DNA of 64,000 bases from Blautia sp. AF19-10LB (GCF_003461245.1 NZ_QTWS01000006.1:83266-147265), one strand, 5' to 3'. Positions 1-8,862 are shown, counted from the first letter of the stretch. Translations and numbers: made by a program. Notes: a model not told the origin generated them from the sequence alone.

Positions 1-1
1 C

Positions 2-262
2 TATCAACTGGCGAAAGTATCCGGAATCGCGTATTCCACGCTCAGTACAATGATAAACAAACATAATATGCCTTCCCTTCCTACTCTGCAGAAACTCTGC
101 TCCGGGTTCGGCATCTCCATTACCGACTTTTTTGATCCAGGAAACAGCAGCAAAGGGCTTACTTCTGACCAGGCACAGTGTCTGAAACTTTTTACTGCAC
201 TGAGTCCGGAGGACAAAACTCTGGCGATCACCTATATGAAGGGACTGTCAAAAACCTTATAA
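2..262 (+). CDS. XRE-family helix-turn-helix regulator (C-terminal part, cut by window edge)
   Basis: The frame is open from base 2, so the N-terminus lies outside the window. The visible 86 residues begin inside a helix-turn-helix (QLAKVSGIAYSTLSTMINK), followed by the usual XRE ending in which the next helices select a target list (PSLPTLQKLCSGFGISITDFF). About 35 further residues follow, with no recognisable effector domain. This is the layout of small Cro/C1-type repressors of 70-130 residues. An internal ATG at 50 would cut the recognition helix, so it is not taken as the start. A strong intrinsic terminator follows directly. Target genes cannot be told from this window. Confidence 0.8.
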   Translation, partial: YQLAKVSGIAYSTLSTMINKHNMPSLPTLQKLCSGFGISITDFFDPGNSSKGLTSDQAQCLKLFTALSPEDKTLAITYMKGLSKTL

Positions 263-287
263 AACCATCCAGATCCTGAATTTACGG

Positions 288-316
288 GCTGCCATGTTAC
301 TGGCAGCTCTTTTTTG
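288..316 (+). terminator. Intrinsic terminator after the XRE gene
   Basis: A perfect 7-bp stem (GCTGCCA / TGGCAGC) with a 6-base loop is followed by TCTTTTTT. It sits 25 bases after the stop codon of the XRE gene. Confidence 0.85.
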
Positions 317-334
317 TCTCTCTCCAAAGCAGTC

Positions 335-476
335 GTTACTGTTCACTCCGTTCACAGTAACTTGGTCAAAATCCATTCCAAATCACCTTCGGTGATGGGA
401 TTTTGCCCTGTATGTCTCGGGATTTTGCCATATTCATGGCAAAACACCTCGCGGGATACTACCTGTGAACAGTAAC
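335..476. repeat. Dispersed palindromic repeat, copy A (full length)
   Basis: A 142-bp element with perfect 12-bp terminal inverted repeats (GTTACTGTTCAC / GTGAACAGTAAC). Inside are two hairpins: ATCACC-TTC-GGTGAT, framed by CAAAATCC / GGATTTTG, and TTTTGCCAT-ATTC-ATGGCAAAA. The left arm can also pair with a nearer CAGTAAC, so two exclusive folds are possible. Related copies lie at 12918-13018 and 18628-18750. It contains no open frame. It resembles a MITE or REP-type non-coding mobile repeat; the family name is unknown to me. Confidence 0.85.
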
Positions 477-515
477 AAGCAGTCGCACAATTTTCAAAGT
501 TTTCTCCTCCATTCA

Positions 516-544
516 TTGTTTTTTTCTGTCATTTCCTATATAAT
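516..544 (+). promoter_or_regulatory. Sigma-A-type promoter of eutJ
   Basis: TTGTTT at 516-521, a 17-base spacer and a perfect TATAAT at 539-544, about 45 bases before the eutJ start. The ribosome binding site GGAG lies near 577-580. Confidence 0.7.
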
Positions 545-588
545 AAATAGCAGATTCGATATTTTTTCGCAGAAATGGAGTAGCAAAA

Positions 589-1428
589 ATGGAACTGAAA
601 AACAGAACTTTATCTAATTTTGCAGAACTGGTGCGGACCGGCGAATGCAAAAATTACCGTGGCAGGCTCAAAGTCGGCGTTGACCTTGGTACTGCCAATA
701 CCGTACTTGCTGTTGTGGACAGCAACAACCGCCCGATTGCCGGAGCTTCTGCTCCTTCCCATGCGATCCGTGACGGTGTGATCGTCAATTATTATGAGTC
801 CGTTCAGCTTGTCACCAAACTTAAAAATGAGCTTGAAGAAAAACTCGGCACGGAGCTTCTCTACGGTGCCGCAGCGATCCCTCCAGGAGTTTCCGAGGGC
901 AGTATCAAAAGCATCGGCTATGTCCTCGAAGGAGCCGGTTTTGAAGTAACCAACATCGTAGATGAACCGACTGCTGCTTCTGCCGTGCTCAAGATCACTG
1001 ACGGTGCAGTTGTCGATGTCGGCGGCGGCACTACCGGAATCAGCATCCTCAAGGATGGCAAGGTCATCTATACCGACGATGAGGCAACAGGCGGAAGCCA
1101 CATGACCATGACCGTTGCAGGTCATTACAAGATTCCTTACGAGGACGCTGAAGTTCTCAAGACTGACCCTGAAAAGGAAGCTGAGATTTTTCCTGTTATC
1201 AAGGCTACTGTTGAGAAGATGGCAACAATCACCGAAAGATTTCTCCAGGGATATGAGGTCCCTGCGGTTTACGTCGTAGGCGGTTCTGCCAGCTTCAAAG
1301 AATTCACGACCGTATTCGAGAAGAAACTCAAACTTCCGGTCTACCGTCCTGTCCACCCGCTTCTTGTAACACCACTTGGCATCGCTTACTACTGCGAGCT
1401 GCCGCCGGTAACACCTAAGAAGAAATAA
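589..1428 (+). CDS. eutJ: EutJ-like actin/Hsp70-fold ATPase
   Basis: 279 residues matching the EutJ family, which is usually encoded in ethanolamine-utilisation microcompartment operons and thought to act as a chaperone-like ATPase. Visible actin/Hsp70 nucleotide-binding motifs are phosphate-1 (KVGVDLGTANTVLAVVD, about residues 28-44), phosphate-2 (VVDVGGGTTG) and the adenosine motif (VYVVGGSASF). Hsp70's C-terminal substrate domain is absent, as expected for EutJ. The gene has its own promoter and ends at a bidirectional terminator. No eut structural, lyase or shell gene is present in the window, so its usual partners are missing. The family call is firm; the role here is unknown. A divergent MreB/FtsA-like pilus ATPase is less likely, because the GTANTVL...DVGGGTTG spacing fits EutJ. 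Confidence 0.85.
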   Translation: MELKNRTLSNFAELVRTGECKNYRGRLKVGVDLGTANTVLAVVDSNNRPIAGASAPSHAIRDGVIVNYYESVQLVTKLKNELEEKLGTELLYGAAAIPPGVSEGSIKSIGYVLEGAGFEVTNIVDEPTAASAVLKITDGAVVDVGGGTTGISILKDGKVIYTDDEATGGSHMTMTVAGHYKIPYEDAEVLKTDPEKEAEIFPVIKATVEKMATITERFLQGYEVPAVYVVGGSASFKEFTTVFEKKLKLPVYRPVHPLLVTPLGIAYYCELPPVTPKKK

Positions 1429-1445
1429 ATTTCTCCTTATATACC

Positions 1446-1495
1446 AAAAAGAGTACAGACATGACTTTCACTTTCGTCATATCTGTACTCTTTTT
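1446..1495. terminator. Bidirectional terminator between eutJ and nrdD
   Basis: A long stem (AAAAAGAGTACAGA... / ...TCTGTACTCTTTTT) with A- and T-runs on both sides. It serves the convergent eutJ and nrdD genes. Confidence 0.85.
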
Positions 1496-1517
1496 GTATA
1501 CTTAAAACTCTATCTGC

Positions 1518-3653
1518 TTACATAGATTTACGCTCTGCGATCTCGGCCATCTTCGCTTCATTCAATCGTGTGTCACCATGAACACGGCTATAGGAAAGAT
1601 ATCCGTTCATACGGTCGATCTTTGTCAGGTTACGTGAGCCGCATACCGGGCATACGTCCATTTCCAGCTCCTGGTGACCGCAGTCATCGCAGTAAGCCAG
1701 AGAAAGGTTTACACCCTCATAATAGCCCAGGTCCATCGCTCTGCGGATCAGGGTACGGATGGCTTCTTTGTTGTAGCCGATCGGATAACGGACATACTGG
1801 ATCTTACCGCCGTTGCAGAGTTCCCAAAAACGTCCCTCCAGATCCTGTTTCTCAATCGGAGTCACATCCTCGGTAACATGGCAGTGGAAGCTATTGCTGA
1901 CATACGGTCTGTCAGAAACACCCTCTACGATTCCATACATCTTGCGGAACTGCTCAACCTGAAGACCACAGAGGCTCTCTGCCGGTGTTCCGTAGATCGC
2001 ATAGAGGTATCCGTCCTCCTGCTTGAACTGGTTTACTTTGTCATTGATATATTTCAGTACTTCCAGTGCAAACTGTCCATCCTCGCGGATAGATTTGCCG
2101 TTGTAAAGCTCCTGAAGCTCATTCAGGGCTGTGATCCCGAAGGAAGCTGTCATCGGTTTGAGGATCTTGCCGATCTTTTCGTTCGGTTTGAGATGACCGC
2201 CGTAGAAACCGCCCTCACAGTAAGCAAGCGGGTTCGTGGATGCTCTCATCTGTCCCAGGTACTCATAGGTGCGGATGTGGAGATTTCGGATCATCTGCAG
2301 GTAAAAATCAAGAACCTCGTAAAAATCTCTGCTCTCTGCTCTTGCTTTCGCCAGGATCATCGGAAGATGAAGACTGACTGCACCGATATTGAAACGTCCT
2401 ACAAATACAGGCTTGTCATTCTCATCTGCCGGATACATGCCGCCTCTCTCATACCATGGACTTAAGAATGCACGGCATCCCATCGGGCTGATAACCTTGC
2501 CATACTGCTTGTACATGCTTGCGATATAGCCCTTGCCAGTCAGAGAAAGCCAGTCCGGATACATGGTCTTGGAGGAGCAGTCAACGCCCTCCTCAAAGAT
2601 GTCCTCGCACGGTTTGCCCGGTCCATGAAGATTCTCATCATACAGAAATACGATCTTAGGGAAAAGAACCGGCTTCTTATGGCCTTTCTTACCCTGACCG
2701 CCCTTGTGCACCTGCAGAAGAGAAATATTACACATCTTCTCGAACTGACCTGTACCAAGTCCGAGTGTCACAGTAACAAACGGATAGTCACCACGGGAAG
2801 AACCTACCGTATTCAGCTTGTACTCGATTCCCTGCCATCCCTGATCAAAATCTCTCCGGACTTTGTCCAGCGCGTACTCGATAGCTCTCTCTTCTCTGCC
2901 GGTCCAGTTCTCATCGGAGTATTTCATAAATTCGCTGACGTATTTGTCATAACTCTTCTGTGCGTACGGTCCGAGGATCTTGTCGACCTCCGGCACTGTA
3001 AAGCCGCCGTACTGCTGTGCTGCTGTACTCAGGATGATATCACCCATGACATCAAATGCAGTATCCAGTGTCTTCGGCTCGTTGTACCAGACATTCCCCA
3101 TCTCGAAACCGCCGCTTAAAACTGCCCCCACATCAAACAGGCAGCAGTTCATCGTGTCCAGTCGTGCAGACTGATCGTGAATATAGATGTATCCGTCCTT
3201 GCATGCCTGCAGCTCATTGCGGTTCATAAAAAACTTCCTGTATAATTCCTTGTTCAGTTCGTTAAAGATCAGGCTTCTCTTGGTCGCAACAAGAGCACTA
3301 TCTGTATTCGCATTACTCTTGTCACCGATATAGCGGATCGCCTGGCTCTTGGTATAGACATCATCCATCATATGGATAAAATCCAGCTTGTAGTTGCGGT
3401 AATCGCGGTAACTCTTGGCAACTGCCGGATTCACACGCTCCAGTGCGCCCTCTACGATATTGTGCATCTCCTGGATCTCGATCTCGTTCTTTCCGAGAGA
3501 ATCTGCATGTTCCTGCGCGAACTGGCAGATAAATTCCTTCTCTTCATCTGAAAATTTATAAAGAATACGTGCGGCTGATTTATTTACCGCCTTGACGATC
3601 TTCTGCGGATCAAATTCTTCTCGCGTGCCGTCTTTTTTGATTACATAGATCAT
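1518..3653 (-). CDS. nrdD: Anaerobic (class III) ribonucleoside-triphosphate reductase, NrdD
   Basis: Catalytic subunit making dNTPs from NTPs under anaerobic conditions with a glycyl radical. I take the start at 3653 (711 residues). This ATG begins the ATP-cone (MIYVIKKDGTREEF), has AGGAGA about 10 bases upstream, and lies about 70 bases from the -10 at 3733-3738. The upstream in-frame ATG at 3713 has no ribosome binding site and sits almost on the transcription start. In order: ATP-cone (about 1-90), ten-stranded barrel with the probable thiyl cysteine in PMGCRAF, a zinc site of four cysteines (CDDC...CPVC, about 655-671), and the glycyl-radical loop RMNGYLS (Gly about 684). No nrdG activase is adjacent. 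A second NrdD of a different subtype lies at 43.3-45.7 kb. Confidence 0.93.
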   Translation of the reverse strand: MIYVIKKDGTREEFDPQKIVKAVNKSAARILYKFSDEEKEFICQFAQEHADSLGKNEIEIQEMHNIVEGALERVNPAVAKSYRDYRNYKLDFIHMMDDVYTKSQAIRYIGDKSNANTDSALVATKRSLIFNELNKELYRKFFMNRNELQACKDGYIYIHDQSARLDTMNCCLFDVGAVLSGGFEMGNVWYNEPKTLDTAFDVMGDIILSTAAQQYGGFTVPEVDKILGPYAQKSYDKYVSEFMKYSDENWTGREERAIEYALDKVRRDFDQGWQGIEYKLNTVGSSRGDYPFVTVTLGLGTGQFEKMCNISLLQVHKGGQGKKGHKKPVLFPKIVFLYDENLHGPGKPCEDIFEEGVDCSSKTMYPDWLSLTGKGYIASMYKQYGKVISPMGCRAFLSPWYERGGMYPADENDKPVFVGRFNIGAVSLHLPMILAKARAESRDFYEVLDFYLQMIRNLHIRTYEYLGQMRASTNPLAYCEGGFYGGHLKPNEKIGKILKPMTASFGITALNELQELYNGKSIREDGQFALEVLKYINDKVNQFKQEDGYLYAIYGTPAESLCGLQVEQFRKMYGIVEGVSDRPYVSNSFHCHVTEDVTPIEKQDLEGRFWELCNGGKIQYVRYPIGYNKEAIRTLIRRAMDLGYYEGVNLSLAYCDDCGHQELEMDVCPVCGSRNLTKIDRMNGYLSYSRVHGDTRLNEAKMAEIAERKSM

Positions 3654-3732
3654 ACCTTTGTCTCTCCTGTTTGCTATAATATAAGGCTTTTCTATTCTTT
3701 TCGCCTTCCCCATATCTTGTATCGCTTATGAG

Positions 3733-3738
3733 AGTATA
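3733..3738 (-). promoter_or_regulatory. Probable extended -10 element of nrdD
   Basis: On the minus strand TGGTATACT gives an extended -10 (TATACT at 3738-3733) with only a weak -35. The 3654-3999 interval otherwise holds this element, a weak imperfect inverted repeat (CCGCAT 3831-3836 / ATGCGG 3885-3890) and the asnA promoter. No NrdR-type box was seen here. Confidence 0.5.
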
Positions 3739-3939
3739 CCACAACATCATGTAAAATAAAAGGGGATATTTCATTTTTTATTGTCTGAAATTTCCCCTTG
3801 TTTTTGCCATATTCTGAACATTTGTTTGCACCGCATAAAGTCACCTGTGGACCGTCATCCAAACATCATTTACGTGGTCAGATCATGCGGACAGTAACAT
3901 TTATTTTAGACTCATTTTCAAAATAATGCAAGGTTAAAA

Positions 3940-3968
3940 TTGCAATACAGAAAATTTCTTGCTATAAT
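3940..3968 (+). promoter_or_regulatory. Promoter of asnA
   Basis: TTGCAA at 3940-3945, a 17-base spacer and TATAAT at 3963-3968. The ribosome binding site GAGGAGG (3986-3992) lies 7 bases before the start codon. Confidence 0.8.
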
Positions 3969-3999
3969 TAAGCCTAGTAAAATTTGAGGAGGAAATATT

Positions 4000-5013
4000 A
4001 TGGATGAAATTAAAATCCCTGCCGGTTATCATTCAGATCTGAGTCTGCATGATACACAGGTTGCAATTAAAACAGTCAAAGACTTTTTCCAGCAGACCCT
4101 CGCCCAGAAGCTGAATCTTCTTCGTGTTTCTGCACCGGTTTTTGTATCCCCGTCTTCAGGCCTCAACGATAACCTGAATGGCGTAGAACGTCCTGTAAGC
4201 TTTGACATCAAAGGACAGGAAGAAAAAGAAAACGCTGAGATCGTACACTCCCTTGCCAAATGGAAACGCTACGCACTCAAGAAATATGGCTTCGCTCACG
4301 GCGAAGGACTGTATACTGACATGATCGCGATCCGTCGTGATGAAGATCTCGACAACATCCACTCCGTCTATGTAGACCAGTGGGACTGGGAGAAGATCAT
4401 CTCCAAAGAAGAACGTACCATGGAAACTCTGATCAACACCGTTCGCTCCATCTACAGCGTTCTCCGCAAGACAGAGAAATACATGGCTGTCCAGTATGAC
4501 TACATTGAAGAGATCCTTCCTAAAGAAATCGCTTTCGTTTCCACTCAGGAACTGGTTGACATGTATCCTGACCTGACACCAAAGGAAAGAGAATACAAGA
4601 TCGTCAGGGAGAAAGGTGCTGTCTTCCTTATGCAGGTTGGTAAGACCTTATCCAACGGAGAGCGTCACGACGGACGTGCCCCGGACTACGATGACTGGGA
4701 ACTGAACGGAGATATCCTTGTATACTATCCGGTTCTTGATATCGCTCTGGAGCTTTCTTCTATGGGTATTCGTGTTGATGAGGATTCTCTTGACTCCCAG
4801 CTCACAGAAGCAGGCTGTGACGACCGCAGAGAGCTTCCATTCCAGAAAGCGATCCTTAACAAAGAACTGCCATACACCATCGGCGGCGGTATCGGCCAGT
4901 CCCGTATCTGTATGTTCTTCCTCCGCAAAGCTCATATCGGTGAAGTACATGTATCCATCTGGCCGGAATCTGTGCGCAAAGCTGCAGAGGAAGGCGGAGT
5001 AAATCTGCTGTAA
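4000..5013 (+). CDS. asnA: Aspartate-ammonia ligase (AsnA)
   Basis: Ammonia-dependent asparagine synthetase, which makes asparagine, AMP and PPi from aspartate, ammonia and ATP in the cytosol. The 337 residues match the normal family length (about 330). Class II aminoacyl-tRNA-synthetase-like motifs are visible: the N-terminal motif around GYHSDLSLHDTQVAIKTVK, YTDMIAIRRDED for ATP/aspartate binding, VDQWDWEKII, and the C-terminal GGGIGQSRICMFFL, equivalent to class II motif 3. It is a single gene with a near-consensus promoter. The next gene (CBS-pair protein) has its own promoter, so they are probably independent. Confidence 0.96.
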   Translation: MDEIKIPAGYHSDLSLHDTQVAIKTVKDFFQQTLAQKLNLLRVSAPVFVSPSSGLNDNLNGVERPVSFDIKGQEEKENAEIVHSLAKWKRYALKKYGFAHGEGLYTDMIAIRRDEDLDNIHSVYVDQWDWEKIISKEERTMETLINTVRSIYSVLRKTEKYMAVQYDYIEEILPKEIAFVSTQELVDMYPDLTPKEREYKIVREKGAVFLMQVGKTLSNGERHDGRAPDYDDWELNGDILVYYPVLDIALELSSMGIRVDEDSLDSQLTEAGCDDRRELPFQKAILNKELPYTIGGGIGQSRICMFFLRKAHIGEVHVSIWPESVRKAAEEGGVNLL

Positions 5014-5072
5014 AACCTTCTTGTTTTTCAGGATTTATAGTGATTTTTCACCAAATTTTAATATTTAAACAA

Positions 5073-5101
5073 TTGACATTCTGTACCCTGCATACTATCA
5101 T
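5073..5101 (+). promoter_or_regulatory. Promoter of the CBS-domain gene
   Basis: Perfect TTGACA at 5073-5078, a 17-base spacer and TATCAT at 5096-5101. Confidence 0.75.
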
Positions 5102-5171
5102 AATAAGAGCATCTGAACTATAAACCAAGCCAGATACACTGAATGAGTATAGAAAGACAGAGGTACTGATT

Positions 5172-5618
5172 GTGAATATTTTGTTTTTTTTAACACCTAA
5201 GAGTGACGTTGCTTATATATTTGAGGACGAAACACTTCGTCAGACCGTCGAGAAGATGGAGCACCGCAAATTCTCCTGTATCCCGATCCTTAACAAAGAA
5301 GGTAAATACACCGGAACGATCTCCGAAGGAGATCTTCTGTGGGGAATCAAGCGTCTCAACATCAATATCACAGACCTGAAGCAGATGGAGGATGTTTCCA
5401 TTATGGCGATCCCGCGCCGTGCCACTTACAAGCCGGTTCATGCGGACGCAGATATGGAGAATCTTCTGGATCGTGCCATCAACCAGAACTATGTTCCTGT
5501 CATAGATGACAAGGGGTCTTTTATCGGCATCATCACCCGTAAGGAGATCATCAAATACTGTTATAAGGAAATGAAGGAATTAAGTGCCCTTCGTGCCCAA
5601 ATGGAAGAAGCCGAATAA
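5172..5618 (+). CDS. Two-CBS-domain protein
   Basis: 148 residues forming a single Bateman module. The first CBS repeat is at about 10-65 (CIPILNKEGKYTGTISEGDLL) and the second at about 80-140 (YVPVIDDKGSFIGIITRKEIIKY). CBS pairs bind adenine nucleotides or S-adenosylmethionine and report energy state. With no catalytic domain attached, this protein must act through an unknown partner. Translation starts at a GTG, with AGAGG 8 bases upstream. No enzyme is co-transcribed, so the regulated process cannot be inferred. The downstream hairpin at 5643-5688 ends the transcript. Confidence 0.88.
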   Translation: MNILFFLTPKSDVAYIFEDETLRQTVEKMEHRKFSCIPILNKEGKYTGTISEGDLLWGIKRLNINITDLKQMEDVSIMAIPRRATYKPVHADADMENLLDRAINQNYVPVIDDKGSFIGIITRKEIIKYCYKEMKELSALRAQMEEAE

Positions 5619-5642
5619 CAGGATTTTATTCCGCAATCAAAT

Positions 5643-5688
5643 AGAACCGGTTTCCCGTGTGCTTTATCCTGCACCGGAGCCGGTTCTT
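5643..5688. terminator. Terminator between the CBS gene and the M20 peptidase gene
   Basis: Stem AGAACCGG / CCGGTTCT followed by a T-run on the plus strand. It can serve both convergent genes. Confidence 0.75.
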
Positions 5689-5712
5689 TTTTATCTTCTT
5701 TTATCGTCCAGA

Positions 5713-7152
5713 TCAGTCCGGGATGACCGGCACTGCATCTTTCGGGATCGGGCATACATAGCCATCTTTTGTACGTTTTTCAAACTCTGCTCTTGCTTCA
5801 TCCAAAAGTGAAGTATCTTCAAACAGATCGATCGCGGTCGCTGCGAGGACTTTTCCTGCACACAGGGCTGCTTTATGACCGATCTCTGTGCGGTCACAGG
5901 AAACATTCTGCCAGCTGTGACCCGGGCAGCCGTTTGGCCATGCCGCAACGTGGATCTGCGCTGTCGGGGTCAGCCAGCTTACATCTCCAACATCCGTAGA
6001 CCCTGCTTTGAACGCATCTTTCTGATAGAGAGGTGTCAGGAATGCATTCATCGCATGTCCGTATTCTTTCTGCATCTTCTCCACCTGTTCTTTCGCTTCC
6101 TCGTCGTTTTCTGCCGCAACACCAGGAACTGCACTGTGATCGTAGGTTTCCGCGAGTGCATCTGCGAAAGCATTCTCCTCGTCTGTGTACTGCGGAACGC
6201 CCAGTTCTTTGAAGTTTTTATAGAGGACACGCTCAAGGGCAAAGTTGCTCACGGTATCGGCAAGTCCGTCGATAAATTTCTTCTCGTAAGTGGTCTCTGT
6301 CATCAGAGCTGCGCCTTCTGCGATCTTGTCGACACGTTTCTGGAGTTCTACCGCCTCAGCCACATGATTGGAACGCACCATATAGAGAACGCTTGCACGA
6401 GGCTGTACCACGTTCGGGCTGCATCCGCCTGCGTCTGTGATCGCATAATGGATCCTTGCCTTGTCACTCATATGCTCTCTCAAAAACTGCACGCCAATAT
6501 TCATAAGTTCTACTGCATCAAGGGCGCTTCGTCCCATCTCCGGGGCTCCTGCCGCGTGAGAGGCGATTCCTGTAAACTTGTACTGTGTCTGGATACAGGA
6601 GTTGGAGGAACCGGTTGCAACTTCATTGACGTCTTCCGGATGCCAGGTAAGGGCTGCGTCGAGTTTTTTCCAGACTCCGTCACGCGCCATGAATGCCTTT
6701 GCAGCACCGCCCTCTTCTCCCGGACAGCCATAGAGGATCACGGTTCCGGAAATGTCATTTTTCTCAAGATATGCTTTCACTCCAAGTGCTGCCGCAAAAG
6801 CTCCTGCACCAAGGATGTTATGTCCGCATCCATGGCCGTTACCGCCGACGTGGATCTCTTTTCGCTCAGTTGCACCTGCTTCCTGAGAAAGCCCTGAAAG
6901 CGCGTCATACTCTGCGAGGATTCCGATATACGGACGTCCGTGGCCATAAGATGCCGCAAAAGCCGTCTCGATATTGCTGGTTCCACGCTCCACTTCGAAT
7001 CCCTCTTTTTCCAGAGCTTCGCAGTAGGTTTCGGCTGACTTAAATTCCTGGAGGGAAAGCTCTGCAAATCCCCAGATCTTATCTGCGATACCGGTGATCA
7101 GAGATTTTTTTTCTTCGATCGTCTGCAGTGCAGACTGTTTTTCTGCTGTCAT
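5713..7152 (-). CDS. M20-family amidohydrolase, AbgB-like
   Basis: 479 residues, close in length and motif order to AbgB, the larger subunit of p-aminobenzoyl-glutamate hydrolase, and to related M20D amidohydrolases. Metal-site motifs are visible: GNGHGCGHNILGAG (HxCGH ligand), GCPGEEGGAAK (EE pair with the catalytic base), TWHPED, and a C-terminal STDVGDVSW with the last ligand region. A lid/dimerisation domain sits between (SHAAGAPEMGRSALDAVELM). It probably cleaves an N-acyl or N-aroyl amino acid in the cytosol. The exact substrate is not predictable, and the smaller partner AbgA is absent. It lies downstream of a polar amino-acid ABC transporter but is separated from it by a terminator-like hairpin, so a shared substrate is only a possibility. 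Confidence 0.85.
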   Translation of the reverse strand: MTAEKQSALQTIEEKKSLITGIADKIWGFAELSLQEFKSAETYCEALEKEGFEVERGTSNIETAFAASYGHGRPYIGILAEYDALSGLSQEAGATERKEIHVGGNGHGCGHNILGAGAFAAALGVKAYLEKNDISGTVILYGCPGEEGGAAKAFMARDGVWKKLDAALTWHPEDVNEVATGSSNSCIQTQYKFTGIASHAAGAPEMGRSALDAVELMNIGVQFLREHMSDKARIHYAITDAGGCSPNVVQPRASVLYMVRSNHVAEAVELQKRVDKIAEGAALMTETTYEKKFIDGLADTVSNFALERVLYKNFKELGVPQYTDEENAFADALAETYDHSAVPGVAAENDEEAKEQVEKMQKEYGHAMNAFLTPLYQKDAFKAGSTDVGDVSWLTPTAQIHVAAWPNGCPGHSWQNVSCDRTEIGHKAALCAGKVLAATAIDLFEDTSLLDEARAEFEKRTKDGYVCPIPKDAVPVIPD

Positions 7153-7195
7153 AATATAATACCTTCTTTCGACATGATTTATCTTTATTCACGAA

Positions 7196-7222
7196 AAGGC
7201 AACCAGAATCTTCCGGTTACCT
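7196..7222 (-). terminator. Terminator after the amino-acid ABC operon
   Basis: On the minus strand AAGGTAACC and GGTTGCCTT form a stem followed by TTTTC. It separates the ABC ATPase gene from the downstream amidohydrolase gene. Confidence 0.6.
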
Positions 7223-7243
7223 TCTCGTTAATCTTTGTTGATT

Positions 7244-8020
7244 TTATAAAACTTTGGATAAAAATTCCTGCAGACGCGGGTTGCTCGGGTTATCAAAGAT
7301 TTCTGACGGAGTTCCATCTACGAGAAGTTTTCCGTCTGCCATAAAAAGTACACGGTTTCCAACCTCTCTTGCAAATCCCATCTCGTGTGTTACCACGACC
7401 ATGGTCATGCCTTCCTTCGCAAGTTCTTTCATAACATCCAGAACCTCTCCTACCATCTCCGGGTCAAGTGCGGAAGTCGGCTCGTCAAACAGCATGACTT
7501 CCGGTTCCATTGCAAGTGCACGGACAATCGCAACACGCTGTTTCTGTCCGCCGGAAAGCTGGATCGGATATGCATTGGCACGGTCAGCAAGCCCTACACG
7601 TGCAAGAAGCTCCAGAGCTTTTTTCTCGGCATCTTCTTTGGAAACGCCTTTGACCTTCATAGGTGCCAGGGTCATGTTGTCAAGGATTGTCATATGCGGG
7701 AACAGGTTAAAATGCTGGAACACCATTCCCATTTTCTGACGAAGATCGTCGATGTTGAGCTTTACAGTCTTGCCGGAAGCGTCCTTGTATTTCTTCTTGG
7801 TGATATCCACACCGTTGAAGATGATCTCACCGTCTGTCGGCTCTTCCAGAAGGTTCAGGCTTCGAAGAAAAGTGGATTTACCGGAACCTGACGGTCCGAT
7901 GACTACCATAACATCACCTTTGTTGATGTTGACTGTCACATCATCCAGAGCCTTGATCGCGCCCCTGTGATAATGTTTCTTGAGGTTTTTTACCTGGATC
8001 ATACTATCGTTTGTCGCCAT
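7244..8020 (-). CDS. Polar amino-acid ABC transporter ATPase (GlnQ/HisP type)
   Basis: 258-residue ATP-binding subunit. Walker [10 protein letters not shown] (about 42-50), Q-loop [13 protein letters not shown], signature LSGGQKQRV, Walker [15 protein letters not shown] and H-loop [11 protein letters not shown] are all intact. The Q-loop and switch region have the GlnQ/HisP/ArtP form. A strong AAGGAGA precedes the start. The start overlaps the 3' end of the permease gene by 17 bases, so the two are translationally coupled. Powers amino-acid import together with the next two genes. The substrate could be glutamine, cystine, arginine or another polar amino acid. Confidence 0.93.
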   Translation of the reverse strand: MATNDSMIQVKNLKKHYHRGAIKALDDVTVNINKGDVMVVIGPSGSGKSTFLRSLNLLEEPTDGEIIFNGVDITKKKYKDASGKTVKLNIDDLRQKMGMVFQHFNLFPHMTILDNMTLAPMKVKGVSKEDAEKKALELLARVGLADRANAYPIQLSGGQKQRVAIVRALAMEPEVMLFDEPTSALDPEMVGEVLDVMKELAKEGMTMVVVTHEMGFAREVGNRVLFMADGKLLVDGTPSEIFDNPSNPRLQEFLSKVL

Positions 8021-8789
8021 GGCTCATTCTCCTTTCGAAATATGCGATCAGTTTGGAGGTCGGGAAGCACAGGCAGAAATAGATCGCTGTTGCTACCAGC
8101 AGAGGCTCGATGATGATAAAGGTCGCACCTTTGACTGCGTTTACTGCAGACATGATATCCTGCACACCGATGGTGTATGTAATCGCAGATTCCTTGATGA
8201 TAACAACGAATTCATTTGCAATCGCCGGAAGGATATTCTTGAGTGCCTGCGGAAGAATGATGTAACGCAGGTTCATTGTCTGAGAAAGTCCCAGAGAACG
8301 GGCTGCCTCTGTCTGTCCCTGATCGATGGACTGGATACCTGCACGGATGATCTCACAGAGGTAAGCACCGGAGTTCATTCCAAGTGCAACGACACCAGGG
8401 AAAAATCTGTTGAATTTGATAAATCCAAACATCTGGAAAGACGGAAGGTCGATCATTCCGAACACACCATAGTAGATGATGAAGATCTGTACCAGTACAG
8501 GTGTGGAACGAAGGATCTCAACGTATGCAGTTGCGATAAAAGAAAGGGGATTGAATTTTGAGAGCCATACCAGCGGTCCTCCCTCTCTCAGATGTCCATT
8601 ACGGTCTACTGCGAGAGCGCGGAACGGACGGATGTTTGACATACGCATCAGCGCAAGGATCAGTGCGAGCACAAAACCGATCGCAACGGTGAACAGGGAT
8701 AACAGTACAGTTACCAGAAGTCCCTGTCTGAACAGCTGTGCATATGGGGCAATTTTGCCAAAATTAGATAATTTAATAAAACTGTCCAT
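8004..8789 (-). CDS. Polar amino-acid ABC transporter permease (HisM/GlnP type)
   Basis: 261-residue membrane subunit with about five transmembrane segments. The cytoplasmic EAA loop for docking the ATPase is visible as [23 protein letters not shown]. The segment [27 protein letters not shown] is typical of the HEQRO (His/Glu/Gln/Arg/opine) permease family. An insertion between the first two transmembrane segments ([18 protein letters not shown]) is somewhat longer than usual. It lies downstream of the binding-protein gene, with an intercistronic hairpin between them. Only one permease gene is present, so the channel is probably a homodimer. Confidence 0.92.
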   Translation of the reverse strand: MDSFIKLSNFGKIAPYAQLFRQGLLVTVLLSLFTVAIGFVLALILALMRMSNIRPFRALAVDRNGHLREGGPLVWLSKFNPLSFIATAYVEILRSTPVLVQIFIIYYGVFGMIDLPSFQMFGFIKFNRFFPGVVALGMNSGAYLCEIIRAGIQSIDQGQTEAARSLGLSQTMNLRYIILPQALKNILPAIANEFVVIIKESAITYTIGVQDIMSAVNAVKGATFIIIEPLLVATAIYFCLCFPTSKLIAYFERRMSHGDKR

Positions 8790-8833
8790 AAAAATTCCTT
8801 TCTTAATAATGTAATAAATTGATCGTCAGCAAA

Positions 8834-8862
8834 ATTCCTCCCCATCAGTTCTGGGGAGGAAT
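8834..8862 (-). terminator. Intercistronic attenuating hairpin between binding-protein and permease genes
   Basis: A perfect 11-bp stem (ATTCCTCCCCA / TGGGGAGGAAT) with a 7-base loop. A short T-run follows on the minus strand (AATTTTGC). It lies inside an apparent operon and would leave more binding-protein mRNA than permease/ATPase mRNA. Confidence 0.75.

Noticed and set aside
3654-3713. Longer N-terminus of nrdD from the ATG at 3713
   Set aside because: No ribosome binding site, and the codon lies about 13 bases after the predicted transcription start. The ATP-cone begins at the ATG at 3653.
3831-3890. Imperfect inverted repeat as a fourth copy of the dispersed repeat
   Set aside because: Shares only a terminal AGTAAC-like stretch and lacks the conserved ATCACC hairpin.
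3720-3999. NrdR box before the first nrdD
   Set aside because: Only weak partial matches (ACAACATCATGT-like); no palindrome of the right form.
5875-6897. 340-codon open frame on the plus strand
   Set aside because: Antisense shadow of the AbgB-like gene, with no motif or ribosome binding site.
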